NCBI RefSeq assembly: GCF_040358985.1
Contig: NZ_CP132932.1
Span: forward strand, 4,588,001-4,652,000
Direction: 5' to 3'
Source: Tunturibacter empetritectus
Lineage (GTDB): Bacteria; Acidobacteriota; Terriglobia; Terriglobales; Acidobacteriaceae
DNA: 64,000 nt
Shown here: positions 34,823 to 43,547 of the stretch, one piece after another
Numbering within the stretch: the first letter of the stretch is position 1
How the letters are laid out: the number at the start of each line of letters is the position of its first letter
Notes under the pieces: model-generated
Database searches by the model: none
What the model saw: only the letters and a program-made list of their open reading frames with translations
What the model was told of the DNA's origin: nothing
Made by a program: the position numbers and the translations under genes

Positions 34823-36007
34823 GTGAAACCCCTCGCTGAAAATCGGCCTCTGAACGTTGCAGTCATCGGTTGTGGCTCCGTCGCTCGTGCGCAACATATC
34901 CCTAACATTGTTCAATCTCCAAGAATGGTTTTACATACCTGCGTCGATCTCGATGACGCAGTCCTTGCTGAGTGCCAGGACGTCTTTGGTGCGCTGCATA
35001 TCCGCAAAGACTTCGAAGGAGCGATCAACGATCCTGAGGTTGACATGATCTGCCTCGCAACCACGGAGAAGCTTCGGCTACCCGTGATCGCTCTCGCCGC
35101 GAAGGCCGGCAAGGCTGTCTACGTCGAGAAGCCGCTGGCGGCAACCCTCGAAGAAATGCGCGAGATTCAGCGCGTGGTGACCAGTGCGGGCATACCGTTT
35201 TGCGTAGGCCACAATCGCCGCGCCAGTCCCGCAATGCTCGATGCGCAACAAATTTTTCGCCAGCACATGACCCATCCGCAACCATGCCCCTGGCGCTGGC
35301 GGCGCGCAGGCGACCATCTTCCAGCTCTTCCCGACGACGGGGTTCCATCCGTTTCCGTACGCATCAACGACGACTGGTACAGCTGGAAGGGTTGGGTCTT
35401 CGACAAGTCCCAGGCACCTCACGGCCCCATGCTCTTCGAGATGACGCACTTCACCGACGTCTGCAACTGGTTCCTTGCGGAAGAGCCCGTGGAGGTAACC
35501 GCTGTCGCAACGGGAATGCTCAACCTGGCCGTCATCGTCCGCTATCAGAGTGGCGCGCTGGCAACGATCGTACTCGGCAACAACGGCACCATGGGCTATT
35601 GCAAAGAGCTGTATGAGTTCCTGGGGAATGGCGCCTATCTTGCCGTCGATCACATGCTGGAAGTGCGCACAGTTGGAATCGGAGGCGCGGCAGCAAGAAC
35701 AACCTACCCCATGGTGCACGACCGTCATCCGCAGATCGGTGTAGAGGGAGGCGTCCCAGGTTGGCTCGCCAAGAAGCGTGCCGCGTGCGAAGAAGCAACC
35801 ACGCATAACGATCCTGTCCTTCAGTTCACGGCTGAACCCGACAAGGGACATGCCCACGCGCTGGAGCGGTTCGTCGATCAGATACTGGGCATTGGCCCCG
35901 AAGTCTGCGGCGTCGACGCGGCCGTGCTAGCGACTCGTGTTGCGTTTGCTGCTATCCAGTCGGCACGCGAAAGGAGACCTGTTGCGCTTGCAGAAGTTGG
36001 GTTGTGA
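34823..36007 (+). CDS. Gfo/Idh/MocA family oxidoreductase (rightward copy)
   Basis: About 394 residues from the GTG at 34823 (frame open from 34721, overlapping the previous gene). Rossmann motif VAVIGCGSVARAQHIP, EKP motif YVEKPLAATLEEM, then GIPFCVGHNRRASPAM, as in inositol-dehydrogenase-like and bi-domain oxidoreductases. It differs clearly from the leftward copy at 21341. The long sequence in the C-terminal domain with DDWYSWKGWVFDKSQA is typical of this subgroup. NAD(P)-dependent oxidation of a sugar or sugar acid; substrate unknown. The start is uncertain: the GAAGGA before the GTG is about 15 bases away. Confidence 0.82.
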   Translation: MKPLAENRPLNVAVIGCGSVARAQHIPNIVQSPRMVLHTCVDLDDAVLAECQDVFGALHIRKDFEGAINDPEVDMICLATTEKLRLPVIALAAKAGKAVYVEKPLAATLEEMREIQRVVTSAGIPFCVGHNRRASPAMLDAQQIFRQHMTHPQPCPWRWRRAGDHLPALPDDGVPSVSVRINDDWYSWKGWVFDKSQAPHGPMLFEMTHFTDVCNWFLAEEPVEVTAVATGMLNLAVIVRYQSGALATIVLGNNGTMGYCKELYEFLGNGAYLAVDHMLEVRTVGIGGAAARTTYPMVHDRHPQIGVEGGVPGWLAKKRAACEEATTHNDPVLQFTAEPDKGHAHALERFVDQILGIGPEVCGVDAAVLATRVAFAAIQSARERRPVALAEVGL

Positions 36008-36108
36008 AGGCGCATTCAACGACACTGCCTTTTCGTGCCGAAGCGGCCTCTTTCGATGTCGGAACCGAATTGAGCAACTTTAGCTTTTTACACAGCAGAA
36101 AGGCCTGA

Positions 36109-38442
36109 ATGCGAAGAACGACGAAAATTTGGTCGCACACGGCCGGGGCGCTTCTTATCTTCCTGACACTGTGGTTGGACACATCGTGTGCGCAAGACGC
36201 GTCTTCGACCGCGCAACCTGTGGCCAGCGTCCATCCGCTGATCGGCACTGGCGGCGATCCGGAGAACGGCGCAAATCTCTACCCCGGAGCCGTCAGACCC
36301 TTCGGCATGGTTCAGCTCAGCCCAGATACAGAAGATCACGGCTATGGCTATCACACCGTTCAAAGTTGGATTAAAGGCTTCAGCATGACCCACATGAGCG
36401 GGGTCGGCTGCGCGAACCAGGGCGACGTATTCTTTACCGCGACCACCGGCCCTATCGCCACGCAGGTCGCAGACTATCAAACACCTTACTCGCACAACTC
36501 AGAAAGCGCGTCCCCCGGCTACTACCAGGTCCAGCTTCTGCAATGGGGCATCCGCGCCGAGCTCAGCGCTACGGAACGAACCGGCATCGCGCGATTCACC
36601 TTCCCTGCCCATCAGGTCTCCAATATCTTGGTGCCCATCAGCCATACGCTGAACCACACGGCTGCAGCATCCGTCCGCGTCGTCGGCGACCGCCGCATTG
36701 AAGGCTTTGTCGAGAACCACCTCTTCTGCAACAGGACACCGACCTACAAGGTGTACTTCGTTATGGTCTTCGACAGGCCATTCACTTCGTTCGGCACCTG
36801 GTTCGGCAAGTGGGTCGACGACCAGGATCGCGGTGGCACTGTCGCCCCCGGCACACGTTCAGCCGAGCAGACCAGCCACGAGCAATCAACTGGCGCCTAC
36901 GCGAATTGGGCGACGGAAGATCATGAGCAGGCAGTTACGGCCAAGATTGGCATCTCGTATGTCGATGTCGCAGGCGCGGACAAGAATCTACAGTCCGAAG
37001 CTGCCGGCAGCGACTTCACCAGCATCCACCAAGCCGCTACGAGTGAATGGAACAAAGAGCTAAGCAACATTGAAGTCTCGGACGGCTCCGCAAAAAATCA
37101 CACGGTCTTCTATACCGCGCTCTATCACAGCCTCCTCATGCCCTCGCTCTTCGACGACGCAGATGGCCGCTATCTCGGCTTCGATGGAAAGATCCATACC
37201 ATTCCCCCCGGTCACCATGTCTACACAAATTTTTCCGGTTGGGACATCTACCGCAGTGAGGTTCCTCTGCTTGCCATAGTCGAGCCGCAGCGCCTGCAAG
37301 ACATGGCGCAGTCTGTCGTCTTGATGTACCAGCAAGGTGGCTGGATCGATCGCTGGCCGCAGATCAATCTCTACACAGAAGATATGGTTGGCAGCCCGCT
37401 CTCCATCGCACTCGCAACGGCGTACCTTGACGGACTTCACAGCTTTGACATCCATACCGCCTGGGAAGCCATGCAGAAGGATGCCACCGAGGCTCCTCCG
37501 CCCGGCCATCCCTACGTCGGAGAAGAAGGCATCGACTGGATCAACAAGCTCCAATATCTTCCTGCCGACAAGGTGACGTACGGCTCGGTTGCGATGACCC
37601 AAGAATACTCGCTCGCCTACGCGTCCCTATCCCGTCTCGCGGTCGCGCTCGGAAAAACCACTGACGCTCAGCGCCTGTACGACCGCGCGCTCAACTATCG
37701 CAACCTCTTCGATCTCGAAGACAAGTTCTTCCGCCCACGCAATGCCGATGGTACCTGGGTGCAAGGATTCAATCCTGCGCAAGATAGTCATGGATTCGTC
37801 GAAGGCACCGGCTGGCACTATCGCTCGTTCGCTCCTGCCGACCTCGGCTGGTTGGTGAAGGCCTTCGGACAAGAACGATTCAACGCAGCGATGACGGAAT
37901 TCTTCAACTATCCCTCGCCCGGATGGTATGGGCAGTACTACAACCCCTACAACGAAACCGACATTCAGGCGCCGTTCGTCTTCAACTTTTCCGGCCAGCC
38001 GTGGAAGTCACAACAGGTGGTTCGACGAGTCCTGAAGGAAAACTACACGGACGCTCCTGACGGCGTCCCCGGCAACGACGATTGCGGAGCCATGTCGTCA
38101 TGGGCTGTCCTCAGTATGTTGGGCATCTACAGCGTGGACCCGTCAAGCCTCGCCTATGAGCTGGTTAGCCCGGTCTTTTCGAAAGCCGTCGTGCATCTGC
38201 ATTCACCCTATCCGGGAAAGGCCTTCACCATCACAACCAGTGAACATCCTGACACCACGCCATACATTCAGAATGTCACACTGAATGGTCGCGAACACTC
38301 CCAAAACTGGATCGCCTTTCACAACATCACAGACGGCGGCACGTTGCACTTCGACCTTGGCGCTGTTCCCAATCGGCACTGGGGTGCGGCTCCTGAAGAC
38401 GCACCTCCCTCGCTCAGCGACGCGCCGCCCGTAACCCGGTAG
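36109..38442 (+). CDS. GH92 alpha-mannosidase, exported
   Basis: About 777 residues. N-terminal signal peptide (hydrophobic TAGALLIFLTLWLDTSCAQ). GH92 hallmarks: VHPLIGTGG, NLYPGAVRPFGMVQLSPD, FSMTHMSGVGC, FSGWDIYRSEVPLL, and near the end GNDDCGAMSSWAVLSMLGIYSV. GH92 enzymes are calcium-dependent exo-alpha-mannosidases (mostly alpha-1,2) acting on N-glycans and fungal or yeast mannans. Ribosome site AAAGG seven bases before the ATG. It follows the oxidoreductase by 101 bases and precedes another exported enzyme. A mannose-trimming step suggests glycoprotein or fungal material as substrate. Confidence 0.93.
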   Translation: MRRTTKIWSHTAGALLIFLTLWLDTSCAQDASSTAQPVASVHPLIGTGGDPENGANLYPGAVRPFGMVQLSPDTEDHGYGYHTVQSWIKGFSMTHMSGVGCANQGDVFFTATTGPIATQVADYQTPYSHNSESASPGYYQVQLLQWGIRAELSATERTGIARFTFPAHQVSNILVPISHTLNHTAAASVRVVGDRRIEGFVENHLFCNRTPTYKVYFVMVFDRPFTSFGTWFGKWVDDQDRGGTVAPGTRSAEQTSHEQSTGAYANWATEDHEQAVTAKIGISYVDVAGADKNLQSEAAGSDFTSIHQAATSEWNKELSNIEVSDGSAKNHTVFYTALYHSLLMPSLFDDADGRYLGFDGKIHTIPPGHHVYTNFSGWDIYRSEVPLLAIVEPQRLQDMAQSVVLMYQQGGWIDRWPQINLYTEDMVGSPLSIALATAYLDGLHSFDIHTAWEAMQKDATEAPPPGHPYVGEEGIDWINKLQYLPADKVTYGSVAMTQEYSLAYASLSRLAVALGKTTDAQRLYDRALNYRNLFDLEDKFFRPRNADGTWVQGFNPAQDSHGFVEGTGWHYRSFAPADLGWLVKAFGQERFNAAMTEFFNYPSPGWYGQYYNPYNETDIQAPFVFNFSGQPWKSQQVVRRVLKENYTDAPDGVPGNDDCGAMSSWAVLSMLGIYSVDPSSLAYELVSPVFSKAVVHLHSPYPGKAFTITTSEHPDTTPYIQNVTLNGREHSQNWIAFHNITDGGTLHFDLGAVPNRHWGAAPEDAPPSLSDAPPVTR

Positions 38443-38491
38443 CGCATCAGGCCTCGAAAATCCCGCACGCCGCACAGAAAGGATCTCCCGG

Positions 38492-41278
38492 ATGAAACGC
38501 CGAACCTTCCTTGAGTTAGCTAGCCTGGGCCTGGCCAACACGCTCACTCCGCGAACTCTCGTGACGCAGGCAGCACCACACACTCGGCCGATCAGGCAGG
38601 ATCAGCAGCAGACCGCAACTGAGGCCTATGGCTCGGGACACTTCGGCCGTTGGCAAACCGATGCCCACGGTCTCCCCGCCTACCGATATACCTGCAATCA
38701 ACTCACTGACCCGCTCGCCGTATTGCCTGTCGATAAGGTTTGGCGCTCACCCACCGATCATATGCATCAGGTAGGCAACGACCGTCTCGTTGCCATCGCT
38801 TCCAACTACGGCCATGTGCAGGTTCGTCAGGATGAAGGCAGTCCAAAGTTCCTCAACGACTTCTGCCCGGAGGAAGATCGCTATGGAGCTGGAATCGGCT
38901 TCCTGGCAGACGATAATGGCTTCGTTCTCAGCACGTACTACACTGGCGCCGCCACAACCTTCGATCGCGTCTTCGGCATGGGCTACCTGCAGAAGCGCGT
39001 CGCGGCACACGCGTACGTTGTCGATCAGATCATCTTCGCTCCCTATGGCGATGACCCAGTCCTCATCTCTCAAGTCACCATCACAAACCAATCCGCCCAA
39101 ACGGTCAGGCCTCGCTGGGTGGAGTATTGGGGTTGCCAAAACTACCAGTTCTCCTGGCGCTCGCTCATGGAGTCCGGCGTTCTCCCAGCGGCTCCAACAG
39201 CGGTCAAACGTCGTCGCGACTTTGCTGCTCGCTTCTCTCATCGCTTCCGCAAGCTACTCGGCAGCAAAGGGCTTCTTGAAACGCAGACCTTCCTCGGACG
39301 CACCCCCGAAGAGCAGCTTGCTTGGCAACAGACGCAGGAATCTCTCCGTGCGAAACCGACAGGGTTCTTCGGCGGCTCGACCGCTCCTCTAGCTGCCGGC
39401 ACCGCAATGGAAGATCTCGCGCCGCCGCCCACCTTCCTGGTTTCACTCGATGCGCCAGCCGACTACTTTGCGACCAGCGGCAAACGATTCTTCGACGGCA
39501 GCATCGAGCATCCGCCTGGAATGACGGCATCCCTCGACAACGACCTGAGCGTGCAGGGACCTGAAAGCGCATTCTTGCTGGAGCGAAAACTCGTCTTGAA
39601 ACCCGGCGAGAGCCGCACCCTAAGCTTCCTCTACGGCTATCTTCCTGAAGGCTTCTCCGCAGATGAACTCATCGCTAGGTACAGCGTTGAACCAGCATCA
39701 CATTGGCCGCGATCCTGCGCTAAGTGGAAGTCGATTGCTCCCATCTTTCGCACGCCGGCTCACCCGTGGGTAGAACGCGAAGCTATGTGGAGCAGCTACT
39801 ACCTGCGCAGCGGTCTGACCTACGACAGCTTCTTCCGTGAACACATTCTTTCTCAGGGGGCGAGCTACCAATATCTCGCCGGCCTGCAGGGCGCGGCTCG
39901 CGATCCGCTTCAGCACGTGCTGCCCTTCATCTTTACCGATCCTCATCTTGTCCGGTCGGTTCTCCGTTACACCCTCAAAGAGATCCAGTCCGACGGCTCC
40001 ATCCCATACGCGATCGTCGGTCATGGTATCCCGATGCCATGCGTCTACCAGCCCAGCGACCTGCAGCTGTGGGTGCTCTGGGTGGCCAGCGAGTACGTGC
40101 TCGCAACTCGCGACCGGGAATTTCTCCAGGAGCGTATTCCGCTGTACCCACGCCACGATACGAGACCCGACGACCCCACGGTCCTCGACCTCCTGTCCCG
40201 TTGCTTTACGTACTTTACTTCCACAATTGGCGTCGGACGACATGGTTTACAACGCCTCTTCAACGGCGATTGGAATGACAGCATCGTGTACACCCATCTC
40301 ACGCCAGAACAGAGGGAAGAAGTGGTTCCAATCGGCGAGAGCGTTCTAAACTCCGCGATGGCGGCCTACGTCCTCGACTACTATGCGGAGATGCTCGACG
40401 GCCTCGGCCACCACGAACCGGCCACCCTGGCCCGCGCAAAAGCAAAAGCTCAACGCGAAGCCGTAAGCGCCCAGTGGCATGACAGATGGTACCGCCGCGC
40501 GTGGCTCGATGAAAACCTCGGTTGGATGGGCGAAAAGCAAATGTGGCTGGAACCCCAGCCATGGGCTATGATCGGCGGCTGTGTGCCTAAAGAGAAGATC
40601 ACAGCCCTGGTGACGACAATCGATGACTTGGTGCGCAAGCCTTCACCGATCGGCGCAATGTTGCTGAGTCAACCCGACCCGACCATGAAAGATGAGCCAG
40701 GTACCGGCACCAACGGAGGCATCTTCTACGCGATCAACGGGACCCTCATCTGGGCTCTCGCATTGGAAAACGGCGAGATGGCTTGGGACGAGTGGAAGAA
40801 GAACACCCTCGCTCGCCACGCCGAGATCTACCCGGACAAGTGGTTCGGCATCTGGAGCGGCCCCGATGCTTATCACTCAGTGCAATCCACGCAACCCGGC
40901 GGTACAGGAGTGGACTTTCCTGTCCTCAACATGCACGCACACGCGTGGCCTCTTTACGCATCCGTTAAGCTTCTTGGTGCCAAGTTTCGCCGGGACGGCA
41001 TTCACTTCAAGCCAGATCTTCCTCTCGACGACTACGAGTTCAACACTCCCCTCCTGGGATTTAAAAAGACGTCCGCAGGATACTCCGGCTGGTATGCACC
41101 AATGACCGCCGGATACTGGCGCATCGAAATCACTTTGCCAGAGAAGATATTCCATCGCCTCAAGAACCTCACCGTAAACGGCAAGCAGGAAGCACTGCAT
41201 TCGGACGATGGGTGGACCAGCTTTGGAGGCAGCAGTTCACCAAATGCACCGCTGCGATGGGATATTACCTTCGGCTAG
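38492..41278 (+). CDS. Tat-exported GH94/GH36-like glycoside hydrolase or phosphorylase
   Basis: About 928 residues. MKRRTFLELASLGLA is a twin-arginine signal. The body has the beta-sandwich plus (alpha/alpha)6 order of the former glycosyltransferase-36/GH94 group: LNDFCPEEDRYGAGIG, WVEYWGCQNYQF, SYQYLAGLQGAARDPLQHVL, PYAIVGHG, and LFNGDWNDSIV, where GDWND carries the likely catalytic Asp, then GTNGGIFYAINGTLIWAL. GH94 phosphorylases are normally cytosolic; an exported one has no ready phosphate donor inside the known model, so a hydrolase activity is possible. It ends the rightward set. Confidence 0.78.
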   Translation: MKRRTFLELASLGLANTLTPRTLVTQAAPHTRPIRQDQQQTATEAYGSGHFGRWQTDAHGLPAYRYTCNQLTDPLAVLPVDKVWRSPTDHMHQVGNDRLVAIASNYGHVQVRQDEGSPKFLNDFCPEEDRYGAGIGFLADDNGFVLSTYYTGAATTFDRVFGMGYLQKRVAAHAYVVDQIIFAPYGDDPVLISQVTITNQSAQTVRPRWVEYWGCQNYQFSWRSLMESGVLPAAPTAVKRRRDFAARFSHRFRKLLGSKGLLETQTFLGRTPEEQLAWQQTQESLRAKPTGFFGGSTAPLAAGTAMEDLAPPPTFLVSLDAPADYFATSGKRFFDGSIEHPPGMTASLDNDLSVQGPESAFLLERKLVLKPGESRTLSFLYGYLPEGFSADELIARYSVEPASHWPRSCAKWKSIAPIFRTPAHPWVEREAMWSSYYLRSGLTYDSFFREHILSQGASYQYLAGLQGAARDPLQHVLPFIFTDPHLVRSVLRYTLKEIQSDGSIPYAIVGHGIPMPCVYQPSDLQLWVLWVASEYVLATRDREFLQERIPLYPRHDTRPDDPTVLDLLSRCFTYFTSTIGVGRHGLQRLFNGDWNDSIVYTHLTPEQREEVVPIGESVLNSAMAAYVLDYYAEMLDGLGHHEPATLARAKAKAQREAVSAQWHDRWYRRAWLDENLGWMGEKQMWLEPQPWAMIGGCVPKEKITALVTTIDDLVRKPSPIGAMLLSQPDPTMKDEPGTGTNGGIFYAINGTLIWALALENGEMAWDEWKKNTLARHAEIYPDKWFGIWSGPDAYHSVQSTQPGGTGVDFPVLNMHAHAWPLYASVKLLGAKFRRDGIHFKPDLPLDDYEFNTPLLGFKKTSAGYSGWYAPMTAGYWRIEITLPEKIFHRLKNLTVNGKQEALHSDDGWTSFGGSSSPNAPLRWDITFG

Positions 41279-41620
41279 CTGTAGTTAGTCAGTAGCAGGC
41301 ACTTCCCTGCCGTCTCCACCGTTGAAGGTCCGACATTATTGATCATTATTGATCTGTCAAATAGCCACAGCCCACCCTAGCGCGCCACAAATCCACGTCC
41401 TCAATCATTCAACATGCAAAACCCGAAAATCATTGCCTGATTGTTGCCATTTTAACATCTCGCAGATAAACAAGCCTCGTGATATCTTTCACGACTTTTT
41501 TGCACTTAACGCCGCCGATGGGAGCGAAGATACGGGTTCAGGGAGAAACCAGCAGGGTCTCTCCCCACACGGTCAATTGCCATGTACTTCCAAAGCAGAA
41601 ACGTTTGAAAGGGCAGACTT
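41279..41620. other. Gene-free stretch between convergent genes
   Basis: No gene supported. There is a direct TATTGATCATTATTGATC near 41335-41352. A short plus-strand reading at 41560-41610 (VSPHTVNCHV) faintly recalls a LuxR-type HTH but is too short to call. Confidence 0.4.
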
Positions 41621-43129
41621 CTATTTTAGAATTGCAGACATGGCAGCTGCCAATCCTACATCGTGTCCAATGGCGATGTCCGACGCCGTTGCCTTAACCA
41701 GGATGTCCGGAGTCACCCCGGCGTCCGGCACTGGACCGGGAGGAAATGTGCCAATGAGCGGCAGGTCCATCTCTATGCTTGAATGCGCAAGCCGCAGAAA
41801 GAAGAAAGCACCGCCATTGATTCCTCGCTGGCTTCCGCCGGTTGGCTGACCGATGAGCGTGCCAAGATGGTGACTCTGGATATTCTGTGCGAACTGAAAA
41901 GTCGCGGAGCTATTGCTTGCGTCGATTAAGACGAAGACTTTTCCATGGAAGCGCTTGCTTGCCGGCTTGATAATGTCTCCGTTGGCATCGTCGTCGTAAC
42001 GAGCGAGCTTCAGGTACGCCACGCCTGTCGGTGCAGTCGGCCATGCTTCGGGTAGATCAACTGCGGAATTTCCCCAATCACGAAAACTTTTGTCCCAGGT
42101 GTCTAGATAGGGAACGAGCTCGTCGGGAACCTTGCGATAGCGGACGAGGCGGCGCATGGACGAGAGAGTAATAGGCTGATCGATGAGATGCGGGATGATC
42201 TCGTTACCGACATCGTCTCCCCCTTCGTTTCCGCGAAGGTCAAGTATGAGCGCGGAAGCGTTGCGGGTGGCAGCATCATCCAAATGCTCGTTCAGCCACT
42301 GTTTCCAATTCCACTTGCTGTCATAAAGTGCCCACGTTGGCATCTTGAGGTATCCGCTTCCATCCGACAGGTATTTCCAGAAGAACAACGCTCCGTCGCC
42401 GCCTTTGCGTTGTTCTTCGCGCCGCTTTATGGGGGCAATCCGTTCTTCGAAGGTCAACGGAGTAACGGAAATCTGCTCGACCTTTTGACTCATCGGTTTC
42501 CGTATGAGCAAGGTGTCGTTGGCCATCTTTTGCGGGAAGAACATCGGGTAGTACAGGTCGAATGTCTCGTAGCTGCTGTCGCCGTTTACGGCAAGCTGCG
42601 CGACACGTTTGCTATCGTTGGCTCCATCGGCACGTGCGACGCTAAGGAGCCGCATAAGAATCACCGACGCGGCAACACCGTTGATCCGGGTTACCTCGGT
42701 GCCGGGAGGAAGAAGGTGGTCCGTCGTGAAGTCTCGCATGACGATCATATGTCCATCAAGCCAATCGAAGTAGAACGGGAGCCGCGTTGGGCTCTTGAAG
42801 AGAGTCTCAATCAACGACTTCGGCTGATTGAATGGATTCGCTTGGGTGTGACCACAACGGATTTTCGCGGCAAATTCCGAAAAGGCGAGGAAGGCGTCCT
42901 GCAAACTCTGGTCGTGATCCAACTGGCGACTGAGTGTTGCGAAATCCTTATCCATCTCCGCCTTGCTGTTGTAGCGGTAGAGGCCCGGATGCAGTTGCTC
43001 ATACGCGCTGCGCAGGACGGCAACATCTTCCTGCAGACCGCCGGTTTTCAATACTGGAGAGGAGTCAACCTGCCCATAGCAGGTCGTAGCAATAACGAAC
43101 GCCAGCGAAAGTCTGAAGAAAGATTTCAT
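41621..43129 (-). CDS. Exported S41-family (C-terminal processing-like) peptidase
   Basis: About 502 residues with a signal peptide (MKSFFRLSLAFVIATTCYGQ). S41/tail-specific protease features: PGTEVTRINGVAAS (PDZ-like part), ALILDLRGNEGGDDVGNE, then KVFVLIDASNSSATFQFAQ (nucleophile Ser region) and IGQPTGGSQRGINGG. The domain order fits acidobacterial S41 proteins rather than housekeeping CtpA. Stand-alone, divergent from the carotenoid cluster over a 418-base region. Weak ribosome site. Confidence 0.85.
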   Translation of the reverse strand: MKSFFRLSLAFVIATTCYGQVDSSPVLKTGGLQEDVAVLRSAYEQLHPGLYRYNSKAEMDKDFATLSRQLDHDQSLQDAFLAFSEFAAKIRCGHTQANPFNQPKSLIETLFKSPTRLPFYFDWLDGHMIVMRDFTTDHLLPPGTEVTRINGVAASVILMRLLSVARADGANDSKRVAQLAVNGDSSYETFDLYYPMFFPQKMANDTLLIRKPMSQKVEQISVTPLTFEERIAPIKRREEQRKGGDGALFFWKYLSDGSGYLKMPTWALYDSKWNWKQWLNEHLDDAATRNASALILDLRGNEGGDDVGNEIIPHLIDQPITLSSMRRLVRYRKVPDELVPYLDTWDKSFRDWGNSAVDLPEAWPTAPTGVAYLKLARYDDDANGDIIKPASKRFHGKVFVLIDASNSSATFQFAQNIQSHHLGTLIGQPTGGSQRGINGGAFFFLRLAHSSIEMDLPLIGTFPPGPVPDAGVTPDILVKATASDIAIGHDVGLAAAMSAILK

Positions 43130-43547
43130 GTAGTAAGCGGATTACGGTAAGGATAAATCTGTTTATGTTCGATCGTTCAACAGTGTGCCCACTTTTCAGC
43201 GTGATCCAACATCCTTAGCATCATTGATGCATTCGGGCGAACGGAGGGATAGAAAGCCGAAGCGGTGTATTTTCTATCCTATTGCCACAATTGGAGAGTA
43301 ATTTTCTATCCATCTCTCAGCTTGAGCCACGAGCTCTAAACCGGGACGAACAGTCATGGCGATGCGCCGTTTGTGACTCTCGGGCTTTTCTGAAGCCAAC
43401 TTTTCTCCATTTAGATCGCACGGATGTTTGGAGCGCAAAATATTCACACTACGAAAGCTCCGAAGAGCGCGGTGCGATTAAGGCTTAGGATAACTAACAG
43501 GCTACCGCGAATAGCACAGCTGGGCTCAAGACTCTATGCGCAGGAAT
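43130..43547. promoter_or_regulatory. Divergent region upstream of the carotenoid cluster with repeated TTTTCTATCC boxes
   Basis: No gene. TTTTCTATCC occurs at 43270-43279 and 43302-43311 (32 bases apart, about three helix turns), and the inverted near copy GGATAGAAAG at 43247-43256. They lie between the S41 peptidase and carotenoid genes and may be regulator sites for either. Confidence 0.45.

Noticed and set aside
41560..41610. Possible LuxR-type HTH remnant (VSPHTVNCHV)
   Set aside because: Only about ten residues resemble the helix; the rest of the domain cannot be found in any frame.
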